64,000 nucleotides of DNA. Origin: an uncultured Sphingomonadaceae bacterium. GTDB taxonomy: Bacteria; Pseudomonadota; Alphaproteobacteria; Sphingomonadales; Sphingomonadaceae. The position numbers were made by a program, and so were the translations under genes. Below, piece after piece: positions 8,099 through 16,833 of the stretch. The stretch spans positions 248,001-312,000 of the forward strand of contig CANLCX010000003.1 in NCBI GenBank assembly GCA_947489315.1, in the 5' to 3' direction. The notes under the pieces are model-generated. The model was not told the DNA's origin and did no database searches. It saw only the letters and a list, made by a program, of their open reading frames with translations. How positions within the stretch are numbered: the stretch's first letter is position 1; every line of letters begins with the position of its first letter.

Positions 8099-8779
8099 AT
8101 GGACGTCAAAGGCACGAAAATGGTTGAAGACGGGCGGACGGCCCGGGATATTTTTGAAGAGTTGATCGGCAACCCCGCGCGCAAGAAATTCGGCTTCGGA
8201 GAAAAACTCGCCATCGTCAATGTTGATGTGCAGCAGGCCTATACCCGGATGGATATGTTCAAAACCGCCTATGAGACCGATCCGAAGCAGATTGACTATA
8301 TTAATCAGATATCGGCTTTGGCACGCGCCAAAGCTATGCCGGTGATCTGGAGCCGCGTCGCTTATAAAGCGGATGCAGGTGATGCTGGTGTCTGGGGTAC
8401 GCGGACCGATACCGAAGATTCGTTGCAGAATATCAAATATGGCAGCGAACGGCATAAGCTTGATCCGCGTTGCGAGGTCGATGCCGATGACCTGCAATAT
8501 ACCAAGCGCATGCCCAGCGCCTTTTTTGAAACACAACTGGCAAGCTATTTGACGTGGCATAAAGTGGATACGGTGATTGTCACCGGCGGTTCGACATCCG
8601 GCTGCGTCCGCGCAACAGCGGTGGATGCCTTGAGCTATGGTTATCGCACGATCGTTCCAATCGAAACCTGTGCGGACAAGCATGAAAGCTACCATTTTGC
8701 TAACCTGACCGATTTGCAGATTAAATATGCAGATGTGGAGCCGGTGCAGACGGTGGTTGACTGGTTGGAGGCGCGCTAG
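8099..8779 (+). CDS. Isochorismatase-family cysteine hydrolase
   Basis: A 226-residue member of the isochorismatase/N-carbamoylsarcosine amidase/ureidoacrylate hydrolase superfamily. The catalytic triad can be read: Asp in VNVDVQQAY (near residue 40), Lys in KRMPSAFFET (near residue 139) and Cys in STSGCVRATA (near residue 170). Members usually hydrolyse C-N bonds of carbamoyl, amide or nicotinamide-like substrates. The ATG at 8099 has GGAGA 8 bp upstream (8086-8090); a longer frame starting at TTG 8024 would begin inside the operator and is rejected. It leads a tightly overlapping operon running to 14505, followed directly by two NodB-type hydrolases. Confidence 0.9.
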   Translation: MDVKGTKMVEDGRTARDIFEELIGNPARKKFGFGEKLAIVNVDVQQAYTRMDMFKTAYETDPKQIDYINQISALARAKAMPVIWSRVAYKADAGDAGVWGTRTDTEDSLQNIKYGSERHKLDPRCEVDADDLQYTKRMPSAFFETQLASYLTWHKVDTVIVTGGSTSGCVRATAVDALSYGYRTIVPIETCADKHESYHFANLTDLQIKYADVEPVQTVVDWLEAR

Positions 8780-9672
8780 TGTCAGACGTGCAGAAATCCG
8801 ACCCGGGATTATATGATTATGCGGCTTATCGTGGACGCCCGAAAATCGAGTGGCCGGACGGTAAGACCTGTGCCGTATGGGTTGCGCCCAATCTGGAATT
8901 TTATGAACTCGATCCGGCGGTCAATCCGCATCGCAAAAGCTGGCCAAAGCCGCATCCTGATGTGGTCGGTTATAGCCACCGCGATCATGCTAATCGCGTG
9001 TCGCATTGGCGCATGGCGGAGATGATGACCAAGCATGGCTTTCCCGGTTCGGTGAGCCTGTCCGTGGCTCTGTGTGACCATATTCCCGAAGTGGTGGAGG
9101 ATGCCAAACAACGCGGCTGGGAGTTTTTCAGCCACGGCATATACAATACGCGCTATTCTTATGGAATGGATGAGGCGCAGGAACGCGCTATTATCGAGGA
9201 TTCGATTGCGACTGTAGAGCGCGCGACGGGCCAGCGGATCAGAGGTTGGCTGGCCCCTGCGTTAACCCATACGTCGCGCACGCTCGACCTGCTCGCGGAA
9301 TATGGCATGGATTATACATGCGACCTTTATCATGATGACCAGCCGACTGATGTGAAGGTGAAATCCGGCCAATTGACCGCCATTCCCTACAGCCTTGAGG
9401 TCAACGACCATTATGGCTTCTTCATCTACAATATGTCGCCGCGGGAATATGCCGATACGCTGATCCGGCAATATGACCGGCTCGCTGAAGAGGGCGCGCA
9501 GTCCGGCACGGTGATGTGCATCCCGCTGCACAGCTATCTGATCGGACAGCCTCACCGGATTGGTCCGTTTGAAGCGGTGCTTGAACATATCGCCGCGGAT
9601 GGCCGGGCATGGATCACCAAGGCGGGTGATATTGTCGACGCCTTTCGCAAACAGACGGGAGGCGCATCATGA
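8779..9672 (+). CDS. Polysaccharide deacetylase/allantoinase-like (NodB fold) hydrolase 1
   Basis: A 297-residue protein of the NodB/PuuE-like metal-dependent hydrolase group. The segment FFSHGIYNTRY near residue 118 is at the place of the PuuE metal-binding SHGWRW motif, and GWLAPALTHTSRTLDLLAEYGMDYTCD matches in pattern the later NodB motif, spanning about residues 155-181. PuuE-type members act on allantoin-like cyclic ureides or amides and not on polysaccharides. The start is GTG at 8779, overlapping the previous stop as TAGTG. It is followed by a divergent paralogue with a 4-bp overlap, so the two may form a hetero-oligomer. The substrate is unknown. Confidence 0.85.
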   Translation: MSDVQKSDPGLYDYAAYRGRPKIEWPDGKTCAVWVAPNLEFYELDPAVNPHRKSWPKPHPDVVGYSHRDHANRVSHWRMAEMMTKHGFPGSVSLSVALCDHIPEVVEDAKQRGWEFFSHGIYNTRYSYGMDEAQERAIIEDSIATVERATGQRIRGWLAPALTHTSRTLDLLAEYGMDYTCDLYHDDQPTDVKVKSGQLTAIPYSLEVNDHYGFFIYNMSPREYADTLIRQYDRLAEEGAQSGTVMCIPLHSYLIGQPHRIGPFEAVLEHIAADGRAWITKAGDIVDAFRKQTGGAS

Positions 9673-10592
9673 GCCTTGATCCTTCATATCTCGACTATCC
9701 CAAGCGTGGTCGTGGGATGGACCATGGCTATTATCCCTATAGCAGCCTGTTTGATCGCAAGCCGGTGCAATGGCCGGGCGACAAAAAGCTGATGATATGG
9801 CCGGTCATCTCCCTCGAATATTTCCCGATGGTGCCGAATGACGATCCGTTTCGCGCTCCCGGGCATATGCAGACCGCCTATCCCGACTATCGCCATTATA
9901 CCGCGCGAGAATATGGCACCCGGATCGGTATTTACCGGTTGCTTAGTGCGTTTGAGAAGGTTGGCGCGAAGGTTTCCGTAGCGACCAATAGCGTCATTGC
10001 CAAACGCTATCCTCAGTTAATTGAGGACATCATCTCTGGTGGTCATGAAATCATCGCGCATAGCACCGACATGAACGGCACTATTGCGAGCGGACTGGCC
10101 GAAGCGGATGAGAAAGCGCTCATCGAAGGTTCGCTCACCGCGCTGGAAAAAGTGATCGGAACGCGCCCACGCGGCTGGTTGTCGATAGCGCGTTCGCAAA
10201 GTTTCAACACCGCAAAATTGCTCGCCGAGGCCGGTGTCGATTATATGTGTGATTGGGCCAATGACGAACTGCCTTATGGGTTTCAGACAGACACCGGAGC
10301 GATCACCAATATTCCGCTCAACCACGAACTGTCCGATCGTCAGATCATCAATGTCCAGCAGCAGTCGGTTGATAGTTATGCTCAACAAATGACGGATGCT
10401 GCAGACTGGTTGCTCGCAGAGGCAGGCCAATATGGTGGGCGAATGCTGCCGATGCATCTGACGCCCTATATTATGGGACTACCCTATCGCATTAGCAGTT
10501 TTGAGAAGTTGATTGCTGGCTTTGCTGAGCGCAATGATATCGGGTTCGCACGGGGTGATGCGATACTTGATAGCTGGAAGGCCCAAAGATGA
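9669..10592 (+). CDS. Polysaccharide deacetylase/allantoinase-like (NodB fold) hydrolase 2
   Basis: A 307-residue paralogue of the preceding protein. GGHEIIAHSTDMNG (about residue 123) corresponds to the metal-binding loop, and TRPRGWLSIARSQSFNTAKLL to the later conserved strand. The loop after the conserved His differs from both the preceding protein (SHGIYNTRY) and the third copy at 39179 (SHGYRWVHQF), so the three copies probably differ in substrate or metal geometry. The ATG overlaps the upstream stop (ATGA). The tandem arrangement argues for a two-step or two-subunit hydrolysis, which is inference. Confidence 0.82.
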   Translation: MSLDPSYLDYPKRGRGMDHGYYPYSSLFDRKPVQWPGDKKLMIWPVISLEYFPMVPNDDPFRAPGHMQTAYPDYRHYTAREYGTRIGIYRLLSAFEKVGAKVSVATNSVIAKRYPQLIEDIISGGHEIIAHSTDMNGTIASGLAEADEKALIEGSLTALEKVIGTRPRGWLSIARSQSFNTAKLLAEAGVDYMCDWANDELPYGFQTDTGAITNIPLNHELSDRQIINVQQQSVDSYAQQMTDAADWLLAEAGQYGGRMLPMHLTPYIMGLPYRISSFEKLIAGFAERNDIGFARGDAILDSWKAQR

Positions 10593-10602
10593 AGGCACAG
10601 CC

Positions 10603-12024
10603 ATGAAGATACGCAATCCGCGGACAGGCAAAGTGGACCATGAAATCGCGGCATTGGATGTTGAGGCGGTTGCCGATGAAGCAAAGCGGCTTCGCGCAGC
10701 CCAAAAGGATTGGGCCAGCAAAACACCCGAACAACGCGGGGCGATATTGCTGCAATGGGCCGATGCGATTGAGGCGCATCTCGGCGCGATCATTCCGGCC
10801 TTGACCGCTGATACCGGGCGTGGCGGTATCTCAAAGATTGAAGCGGCTGGCGTGCCCGGCCAGATCAGGCGCTGGGCCGCTATGGCGCCTCAGCTCATGG
10901 CCGATGGTCAGCCGGTTGATCAACCCACATCGGTACCGACAATTACCACTTCTACGCGTCTAGTGCCTTATGCGTTAGTCGGTGTGATCAGTCCGTGGAA
11001 CTTCCCGATGACACTCGCGCTGATTGATGCCATTCCGGCGCTGATGGCGGGATCAGCGGTGCTGGTAAAACCGTCTGAAGTGACGCCGCGCTTTATCAAA
11101 CCGTTGATAGAAACCGTGCAGAAAATTCCAGCACTGGCTGGCATATTGTCGATCATCGAAGGTGATGGTCCGACTGGTGCGGCGATGATCGATCATGTTG
11201 ATTATATCTGCTTCACCGGATCGGTTGCAACCGGGCGCAAAGTCGCTGCAGCGGCGGCGAAAGCCTTTATTCCGGCAAGCCTGGAACTAGGCGGCAAAGA
11301 CCCGATGATCGTCTTGGCCAGTGCCGATCCGGAAAAGGCGGCTGCCACGGCGCTAAGGGCCAGCGTCGTCAACACCGGTCAGGCCTGTCAGTCGATTGAG
11401 CGGGTCTATGTTGCGCAGGAAATCGCCGACCCGTTTCTCACCAGTCTGGTTGCACAAGCAGAGGCGGTCCAGCTCAATCATCCTGATATCAACAAAGGCC
11501 ATATCGGCCCGTTTATCTTTGAGAAACAGGCAAAAATTGCGCAGTCCCAGATAGATGATGCGGTCAAAAAAGGGGCGGAATTGCTGTCGGGTGGTAATGT
11601 CGAAAAACTCGGTGGCGGTCTTTATTTGCGGCCAACGATCCTGACCAATGTAACCTCATCAATGACGGTAATTTCTGATGAAAATTTCGGGCCCGTGATT
11701 CCCGTCCGGGTGTTTGACGATGTGGACGAGGCTGTGATGATGGCCAATCACAGCCAGTTCGGTTTGTCTGCGGCGGTCATTGGTGGGTCAGTTGATGAGG
11801 CTGAAACAGTTGCATCGCGCCTCAATGCCGGTGCAGTATCGATTAATGACGGTTCCTTGACCTCGATGGTCTGGGAAGCGGAGAAATCGAGCTTTGGTTA
11901 TTCCGGGCTTGGTGCATCGCGGATGGGGGCAAGCGGATTGATGCGCTTTTTCCGTAAACAGGCGTTGATCCGGCAATCGGGCGAGGCAGCGCGAATAGAA
12001 GCTTTTGCAGAGGAGAATTTCTGA
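10603..12024 (+). CDS. NAD(P)-dependent aldehyde dehydrogenase
   Basis: A 473-residue ALDH-superfamily enzyme. Visible motifs are the cofactor-binding segment GVISPWNFPM (near residue 127), FTGSVATGRK, LELGGKDPMIV with the general-base Glu, and NTGQACQSIERVYV with the catalytic Cys (near residue 265). It should oxidise an aldehyde to the acid in the cytosol. The ATG at 10603 (MKIRNPRTGK) is preferred because the longer frame from 10513 overlaps the 3' end of the upstream gene by 80 bp and adds no conserved sequence. Its stop overlaps the methyltransferase ATG (TGATG). Confidence 0.92.
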   Translation: MKIRNPRTGKVDHEIAALDVEAVADEAKRLRAAQKDWASKTPEQRGAILLQWADAIEAHLGAIIPALTADTGRGGISKIEAAGVPGQIRRWAAMAPQLMADGQPVDQPTSVPTITTSTRLVPYALVGVISPWNFPMTLALIDAIPALMAGSAVLVKPSEVTPRFIKPLIETVQKIPALAGILSIIEGDGPTGAAMIDHVDYICFTGSVATGRKVAAAAAKAFIPASLELGGKDPMIVLASADPEKAAATALRASVVNTGQACQSIERVYVAQEIADPFLTSLVAQAEAVQLNHPDINKGHIGPFIFEKQAKIAQSQIDDAVKKGAELLSGGNVEKLGGGLYLRPTILTNVTSSMTVISDENFGPVIPVRVFDDVDEAVMMANHSQFGLSAAVIGGSVDEAETVASRLNAGAVSINDGSLTSMVWEAEKSSFGYSGLGASRMGASGLMRFFRKQALIRQSGEAARIEAFAEENF

Positions 12025-13211
12025 TGGGCGTAATATTACAGCATCTGATGAAACCGGAATTGACCGCTGAAGAAGCGGCACGTGGGCGCTTTGTGTCTGG
12101 CATCAGAGCGTTTATTCTCAATGATCTCGCAGGCGATTTGCGCACCGCTTATGACAAGCGGGCTGCTCCGGCCTTTGCCCGGGACAAAGGTCGCCCTCCT
12201 GAAACGAGCAACGAAGCGCATCAGGCGCTGCGCGGCGATCCGGCGTTTAACATCTATTCGGCCATGCGGGTGCAGGCGCAAAAAATGGTCTGGCACGCGT
12301 CGGGCGATGTTGTCGCGCGCGATATAGAGCGGCTCGAAGCAGAAGCGGTGAAGGTTGCGAACCAGCCCGGCTCCGTGAAACTGAACCCTGATCTCGATAT
12401 CCCGCGCAATGTCGATGCGATCGAAGTCCATCTGATGCCGGGAAGCTATACGCGCGGCGGTGAATCGCTAGAAGCCGGCGCGGTCTATGATCAGGGGCTG
12501 GCGGTGTTCTCCATGGGTCTGATGGGCGCCAATCTTGATGATATTGGCCTGTCCATGGCCGCCTATGTGAAGGGCAAGTTTCCGGACTTCAAACCGCAGA
12601 GCATTCTCGATACCGGCTGCACCATCGGCCATAATACTTTGCCGTGGAAACAGACCTATCCTGACGCGAAGGTCGAAGCGATCGACGCTGCTGCAGGCGG
12701 CCTGCGCTATGCCTCAGCGCGTGCAAAAATGCAGGGGCAGGACGTCAATTTCGCACAAATGTCGGCCGATGCGTTGGACTATCCCGATGACAGTTTCGAC
12801 TTGGTTTTTTCCTCCATGTTCCTTCATGAATTGTCGAAAAAGGCGCGTGCAGCAGCGTTTGAGGAAGCCTATCGAGTGCTTAAGCCGGGCGGATTGCTGC
12901 TCCATATGGAATTGCCGCCCAACGACCAGATGAATGCCTTTGATGGTTTTTACCTCGACTGGGACAGCTGGTATAATTCCGAGCCGTTCTACAAAGGCTA
13001 TCGCGATGAAAGCCCTCCGGCGCTTTGTGAAGCAGGCGGCTTTGGCCCAGATGATTACTTCCAGTTCGTCGTCCCCAGCATCGGCATATATGGCGAGGAA
13101 GCGGTGGCGCAAGCGATCGCTGATGAGGGCGCCAATGCCGTCGATAGTGAAACCACCGGTCGGCTCGCCGAAGGCATTATGTGGTTCGGCTTTGGCGCGT
13201 GGAAAAGATGA
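12024..13211 (+). CDS. SAM-dependent methyltransferase-like protein, module copy 1
   Basis: A 395-residue protein with a class I methyltransferase domain in its second half: motif I SILDTGCTIGHNTLP near residue 195, an acidic post-I residue (AIDAAAG), and VFSSMFLHELSKKARAAAFEEAYRVLKPGGLLL at the later motifs, typical of Methyltransf_11/25, spread over about residues 262-294. The first ~180 residues are an extra region containing AYDKRAAPAF and HLMPGSYTRGGE. The protein at 15589-16833 has the same architecture and shared blocks, so the two are paralogues. The next gene encodes a small partner whose paralogue sits beside copy 2. The acceptor is unknown. Confidence 0.85.
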   Translation: MGVILQHLMKPELTAEEAARGRFVSGIRAFILNDLAGDLRTAYDKRAAPAFARDKGRPPETSNEAHQALRGDPAFNIYSAMRVQAQKMVWHASGDVVARDIERLEAEAVKVANQPGSVKLNPDLDIPRNVDAIEVHLMPGSYTRGGESLEAGAVYDQGLAVFSMGLMGANLDDIGLSMAAYVKGKFPDFKPQSILDTGCTIGHNTLPWKQTYPDAKVEAIDAAAGGLRYASARAKMQGQDVNFAQMSADALDYPDDSFDLVFSSMFLHELSKKARAAAFEEAYRVLKPGGLLLHMELPPNDQMNAFDGFYLDWDSWYNSEPFYKGYRDESPPALCEAGGFGPDDYFQFVVPSIGIYGEEAVAQAIADEGANAVDSETTGRLAEGIMWFGFGAWKR

Positions 13212-13489
13212 GCGCTGATACACAAAACCCCGGCCCAGCGTTCAAACCGGACGATACGCCCAAGGAAATTTACGGTCCCGATGGGAAGCCGCAATTTTTC
13301 GATGATCCCGGCATGGATCGATATGTCGCGGTGGTCATGAACATGGCGCAGGAAATGTGGGTTCAGGAAGAGCGACTGATGGCGCTCGAAGGATTGGAAG
13401 CGTCTGCTGCCGATCGTGAAGCGAAGTTAAAAGAGTTTATCGATCGTATTTTCGCGCCGCTGCGCGAGCAAGGGAGTGACGACATATGA
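13208..13489 (+). CDS. Small helical protein paired with methyltransferase copy 1
   Basis: A 93-residue hydrophilic protein with no recognised family. Residues 25-75 hold PQFFDDPGMDRYVAVV and a heptad-like stretch (AQEMWVQEERLMALEGL), suggesting a coiled coil. The protein at 15223-15585 has PEYFDDPEDERMLSIL plus a similar helix at the same position, so both are homologous and each is encoded next to a homologous methyltransferase. The ATG at 13208 overlaps the methyltransferase stop (ATGA), and its own stop overlaps the next ATG. An accessory subunit of the methyltransferase is the simplest reading, but it is inference. Confidence 0.75.
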   Translation: MSADTQNPGPAFKPDDTPKEIYGPDGKPQFFDDPGMDRYVAVVMNMAQEMWVQEERLMALEGLEASAADREAKLKEFIDRIFAPLREQGSDDI

Positions 13490-14505
13490 AGGCTTGGCAA
13501 ATGGGATCACGGACCGGCATTGGCGGACTGCAACTGGCCGATCATCGCGAGCCCGAGCCAGGTCCCGGAGAAATTCTGGTCAAGGTTTCCGCAGCGGGCC
13601 TCAACTATCGTGACCTGATGGTATTACGGGGAGATTATGGCACGGATTTGCCGGAAGATCGCGTGCCTTTATCCGACGGTGTCGGCGTGATTGAGGCTGT
13701 CGGTGCTGATGTGTCGGGACTGGATGTCGGGATGCGCGTGATGGCACCGCATTTCGCTACTTGGCTGGATGGCGCCTATAGCTTTGCCGTGTTCGGTAAG
13801 GATCTCGGCGTCACCGCGAACGGCTGGCTGGCCGAGAAAATTATACTGCCTGCAAATGCGGCCATTGTGGTGCCTGAAAATGTGAGTGACAGCAGTGCAG
13901 CGACCTTCTCCGTCGTCGGTAGCACGGTCTGGCATGCGATGATTGCTTTTGGGAATGCCAAACCGGGTGATCTTGTTCTCGCACAAGGAACCGGCGGAGT
14001 TTCGATATTTGCGCTAAAGCTGGCCAAGGCCATGGGCATGGATTTTGCGATCACATCATCGAGTGATGAAAAACTCGCCCGTGCCAAAGAAATGGGCGCC
14101 GATTATGGCATTAATTATCGCGACCGGCCAGATTGGGCGGCCGCTTTGCTGGAAGCCACCGAAGGCCGCGGTGTCGATGTGGTCGTTGATACGCTAGGCT
14201 TTCCAGCAATGGGTGAAACCGTTGCAGCCTGCGCTGTCAATGCGCGGATCGGATCTCTGGGCGCCCTTTCTGGGACACCACAAGATCAATCGACCGGCAG
14301 TCAGGGCGCGCTCATTGGCAAGAATATAACTATCAAAGGCATCGCATCAGGGGATCGTCAGATGTTGCAGCAGGCGCTGGATGTTGTTGCCCAAAACAAC
14401 ATCGAACTTCTGGTCGAGAGTGTTTTTGATTTTGGCGACGCGCCTGCAGCGTTCACTCATCTGGAGAACGGCACCCATATGGGCAAGGTCATGATTACCG
14501 TTTAA
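13486..14505 (+). CDS. Zinc-independent MDR-family alcohol dehydrogenase/quinone oxidoreductase
   Basis: A 339-residue medium-chain reductase. It shows the N-terminal GroES-like domain with AGLNYRDLMVLRG, where NYRD replaces the catalytic zinc cysteine, and the Rossmann segment LVLAQGTGGVSIFALKLAKA near residue 170. This places it with quinone reductase or acryloyl-CoA reductase-type enzymes that reduce activated C=C bonds with NADPH. The ATG overlaps the previous stop (ATGA). It is the last gene of the plus-strand operon, and its 3' end overlaps the convergent gene at 14495 by 11 bp. Confidence 0.9.
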   Translation: MKAWQMGSRTGIGGLQLADHREPEPGPGEILVKVSAAGLNYRDLMVLRGDYGTDLPEDRVPLSDGVGVIEAVGADVSGLDVGMRVMAPHFATWLDGAYSFAVFGKDLGVTANGWLAEKIILPANAAIVVPENVSDSSAATFSVVGSTVWHAMIAFGNAKPGDLVLAQGTGGVSIFALKLAKAMGMDFAITSSSDEKLARAKEMGADYGINYRDRPDWAAALLEATEGRGVDVVVDTLGFPAMGETVAACAVNARIGSLGALSGTPQDQSTGSQGALIGKNITIKGIASGDRQMLQQALDVVAQNNIELLVESVFDFGDAPAAFTHLENGTHMGKVMITV

Positions 14506-15223
14506 GTTCGACCAGCTCGTACCAGGTCATCATGTAACCACCGACGCCGCCCTGCACAAATATGCCGTCTTCGTCATCGGTGATCCAGACATCATAAGCG
14601 GGATGTTCGCCAGCCATGCCGCCGGTTCCCGGAACGATGCTGGCATCGTCGACAAATTGGAGGTGTTTGCATTGAAAGGTTCCCGCTTTCACGGTTACTT
14701 CCTCTTTCCCCAAATAGACCGCTCCAATTTTGACCTGAGCGATCTGCGGCGGCGTGGCACCGCGATGATCGGGGGAGGGCAGATAACAATTGAGCAGGCG
14801 CTTAGTGTCTTTGTCCCAGTCCTTGGTCGATAGCATATAACCGTCCGAGACAATCGGGTGCGTGCCAAAACCATCCAGTGGTAATTGCGCTTCGACGCGT
14901 TGGGACAGACGCCCGATCGATGGTCCATAGGATTCCATTTCGATATGCGTTCCGTCAAATCGCATCCAGCCAGAACCCATGAAGCTGTCGCCGACTGTCA
15001 GCCGGACATGACAGTCCATCGGTTGATTGTCTTCATCAATTGCGTAGATAATGTCCCGCATTACCGTCGGTTCTGGCTCATATATCTCGCAATGCGCGCG
15101 CATCGCCACTTTGCCGTCGTGATGATGTGTAAACATGAAGGTTTCAAAACCGCGATTCTGCCCAGCCATTTCTGGTTTGCGTGACGTATATTCCAGACGA
15201 CCTTCGATAATACGGTGCTGCAT
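14495..15223 (-). CDS. Conserved protein of unknown function, beta-rich
   Basis: A 242-residue protein I do not recognise. It is rich in short beta-strand-like segments (FETFMFTHHHDGK, DCHVRLTVGD, MGSGWMRFDG) and has no signal peptide or membrane segment. The latter half, with EEVTVKAGTFQCKHLQF and YDVWITDDEDGIFV, is reminiscent of DUF3108/DUF6134-type beta-barrels, but this is only a pattern impression. Its start overlaps the stop of the small protein upstream (TAATG), so it is co-translated with the second methyltransferase module. Its end overlaps the convergent operon by 11 bp, leaving no room for an intrinsic terminator. Confidence 0.75.
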   Translation of the reverse strand: MQHRIIEGRLEYTSRKPEMAGQNRGFETFMFTHHHDGKVAMRAHCEIYEPEPTVMRDIIYAIDEDNQPMDCHVRLTVGDSFMGSGWMRFDGTHIEMESYGPSIGRLSQRVEAQLPLDGFGTHPIVSDGYMLSTKDWDKDTKRLLNCYLPSPDHRGATPPQIAQVKIGAVYLGKEEVTVKAGTFQCKHLQFVDDASIVPGTGGMAGEHPAYDVWITDDEDGIFVQGGVGGYMMTWYELVELKR

Positions 15224-15585
15224 TAAATGTCCTTGAGTTCGCGGCTCACCTCTTCGATTGGCGGCTCTACTTGCTCCAGTTCCTGCACCATTTGATGCGG
15301 GCCGCGCATGACGCGATATATATATTCGCGGACCATCGCGCCACGTTCATAGGCGGCCTGTTTGTCGGGTGCATAATTTTCAATATCATCACGGCTGATT
15401 GTGCCTTTGGCATCTAGCAGGCGTTCGACCGTATCCATTCGCTCGCGCAGCACCGATACTTCGCCGACGACTGCCATCAAGATCGACAGCATCCGCTCAT
15501 CTTCGGGATCATCAAAATACTCCGGACGCTTGCCTTTTGCCTTTTTATTGGCCGCTGCCATCCAGTCGAAAATGTCGTCTGTCAT
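15223..15585 (-). CDS. Small helical protein paired with methyltransferase copy 2
   Basis: A 120-residue protein homologous to the one at 13208-13489: PEYFDDPEDERMLSIL followed by a helix with VSVLRERMDTVERLLDA corresponds to PQFFDDPGMDRYVAVV and its following helix. The C-terminal half (YERGAMVREYIYRVMRGPHQMV) is extra relative to the shorter paralogue. It is predicted to be cytosolic and largely helical, with coiled-coil potential at residues 45-70. It lies 3 bp after the methyltransferase stop. I know of no assigned function. Confidence 0.78.
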   Translation of the reverse strand: MTDDIFDWMAAANKKAKGKRPEYFDDPEDERMLSILMAVVGEVSVLRERMDTVERLLDAKGTISRDDIENYAPDKQAAYERGAMVREYIYRVMRGPHQMVQELEQVEPPIEEVSRELKDI

Positions 15586-15588
15586 GTC

Positions 15589-16833
15589 CTACTCCGCTGC
15601 TTCCTGCATCTGATCGCTATTTTTCCATGCGCCATAAGCATGCCAATAGGCTGCTCGGCCATGATCTTCGTCATCGCCGGTTGCGGCTTCGGGGAAGATA
15701 TCCGTATCTACCACGGCACGAACACCGCTTTCAAACAGCTCATTTGCCGCAAAGCCTGCCTCGATCATGACGGTTTTCATGTCGAGTGCATGCATCGACG
15801 ACCAGAAAGGTTCGTTATTATTAAACGCATCCCAGTCGCGGATAAATTGCTCGTAGAGCGGCATTTCATCGGAATATTCCGGCTGCTCAAGATGGAACAT
15901 CAGGCCATCGTCGGCTAGCACACGATAGCCCTCAGCGATGATCTTTGGCAGTGCTTTGCCGCTGGTTTCATGCAGGAACATCGTCGTCTGAACCCAGTCA
16001 AATGTGCCGTCGTCCCAGCGAGAGAGGTCCTCAGCATTGGCCTGAATAAATTTGATATTGGTCGCGCCGAGCGACTGCGCCCGGGCATGGGCATAGCGCA
16101 AAATCGGAGCCGCTGTATCGATGGCGATAAACTCGCAATTGGGAAAGGCCAGTGCCAGCGGCACGATATTGTGACCGACTGTCGTGCCGATGTCGAGAAC
16201 GCGGCGCGGTTCCCATCCGGGGCGCTGCTGCTTGATCCATTTCACCAAGGCTGCGCCGCCGCCGTCTGACAAAGCGCCAAGGCCTCCCGCCGTTGTCGCG
16301 AATATCCCGCAGTCATAATTGGCGCCGGCTGACACATCGCCAATCAATTCTTCGCCATGATAGCTGCCGGGCATGCAATGTATGTCGACGGTATTTTGAT
16401 AGCGTGGAACCTCAATCGCGGGATTTAGTTCCAGCGTGTCACGGCCTTCATTATACTGGCGTGCCTTAGCATTAAGCTCGTCAATCTGGCGCAACACCAT
16501 CGCCCGGCCGTTTTGCTGGCGCATTTCCATCGAATTGCGTTTTAGGGCCGACCAGAATTTATGGAACGGGTCATTGTTCATTGCGCGCCGGATTTCGAAC
16601 CGGTTCTTAGGTACGCGGCCATGTTCTTTTTGGAAAGCAGGCTGCACGCGCTTGTCATAAGTCAATTTGTTGCCCGGCCCGAGCGCGCCGGAAAGAAATT
16701 TGTTGAAATTGGCGAGGAAATCAAAGCGCGCCACTTCATCATGGGACGGCTGCGGCGATACACCATGCCGCGCCACGGCATTATAGGGCGGCGCCACGTC
16801 TAGTTTCTGGTCAGTCGGGGTTGCTGTGCTCAT
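15589..16833 (-). CDS. SAM-dependent methyltransferase-like protein, module copy 2
   Basis: A 414-residue paralogue of the protein at 12024. Motif I reads VLDIGTTVGHNIVP near residue 205, followed by FIAIDTAAP and WVQTTMFLHETS. The N-terminal extra region repeats the copy 1 blocks: TYDKRVQPAF (copy 1 AYDKRAAPAF), NPAIEVPR (NPDLDIPR) and HCMPGSYHGEE (HLMPGSYTRGGE). The conserved extension of about 180 residues is unusual for stand-alone class I methyltransferases and may bind a large substrate or the small partner. The start overlaps the stop of the nitrilase-like gene upstream by 4 bp. Confidence 0.85.
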   Translation of the reverse strand: MSTATPTDQKLDVAPPYNAVARHGVSPQPSHDEVARFDFLANFNKFLSGALGPGNKLTYDKRVQPAFQKEHGRVPKNRFEIRRAMNNDPFHKFWSALKRNSMEMRQQNGRAMVLRQIDELNAKARQYNEGRDTLELNPAIEVPRYQNTVDIHCMPGSYHGEELIGDVSAGANYDCGIFATTAGGLGALSDGGGAALVKWIKQQRPGWEPRRVLDIGTTVGHNIVPLALAFPNCEFIAIDTAAPILRYAHARAQSLGATNIKFIQANAEDLSRWDDGTFDWVQTTMFLHETSGKALPKIIAEGYRVLADDGLMFHLEQPEYSDEMPLYEQFIRDWDAFNNNEPFWSSMHALDMKTVMIEAGFAANELFESGVRAVVDTDIFPEAATGDDEDHGRAAYWHAYGAWKNSDQMQEAAE

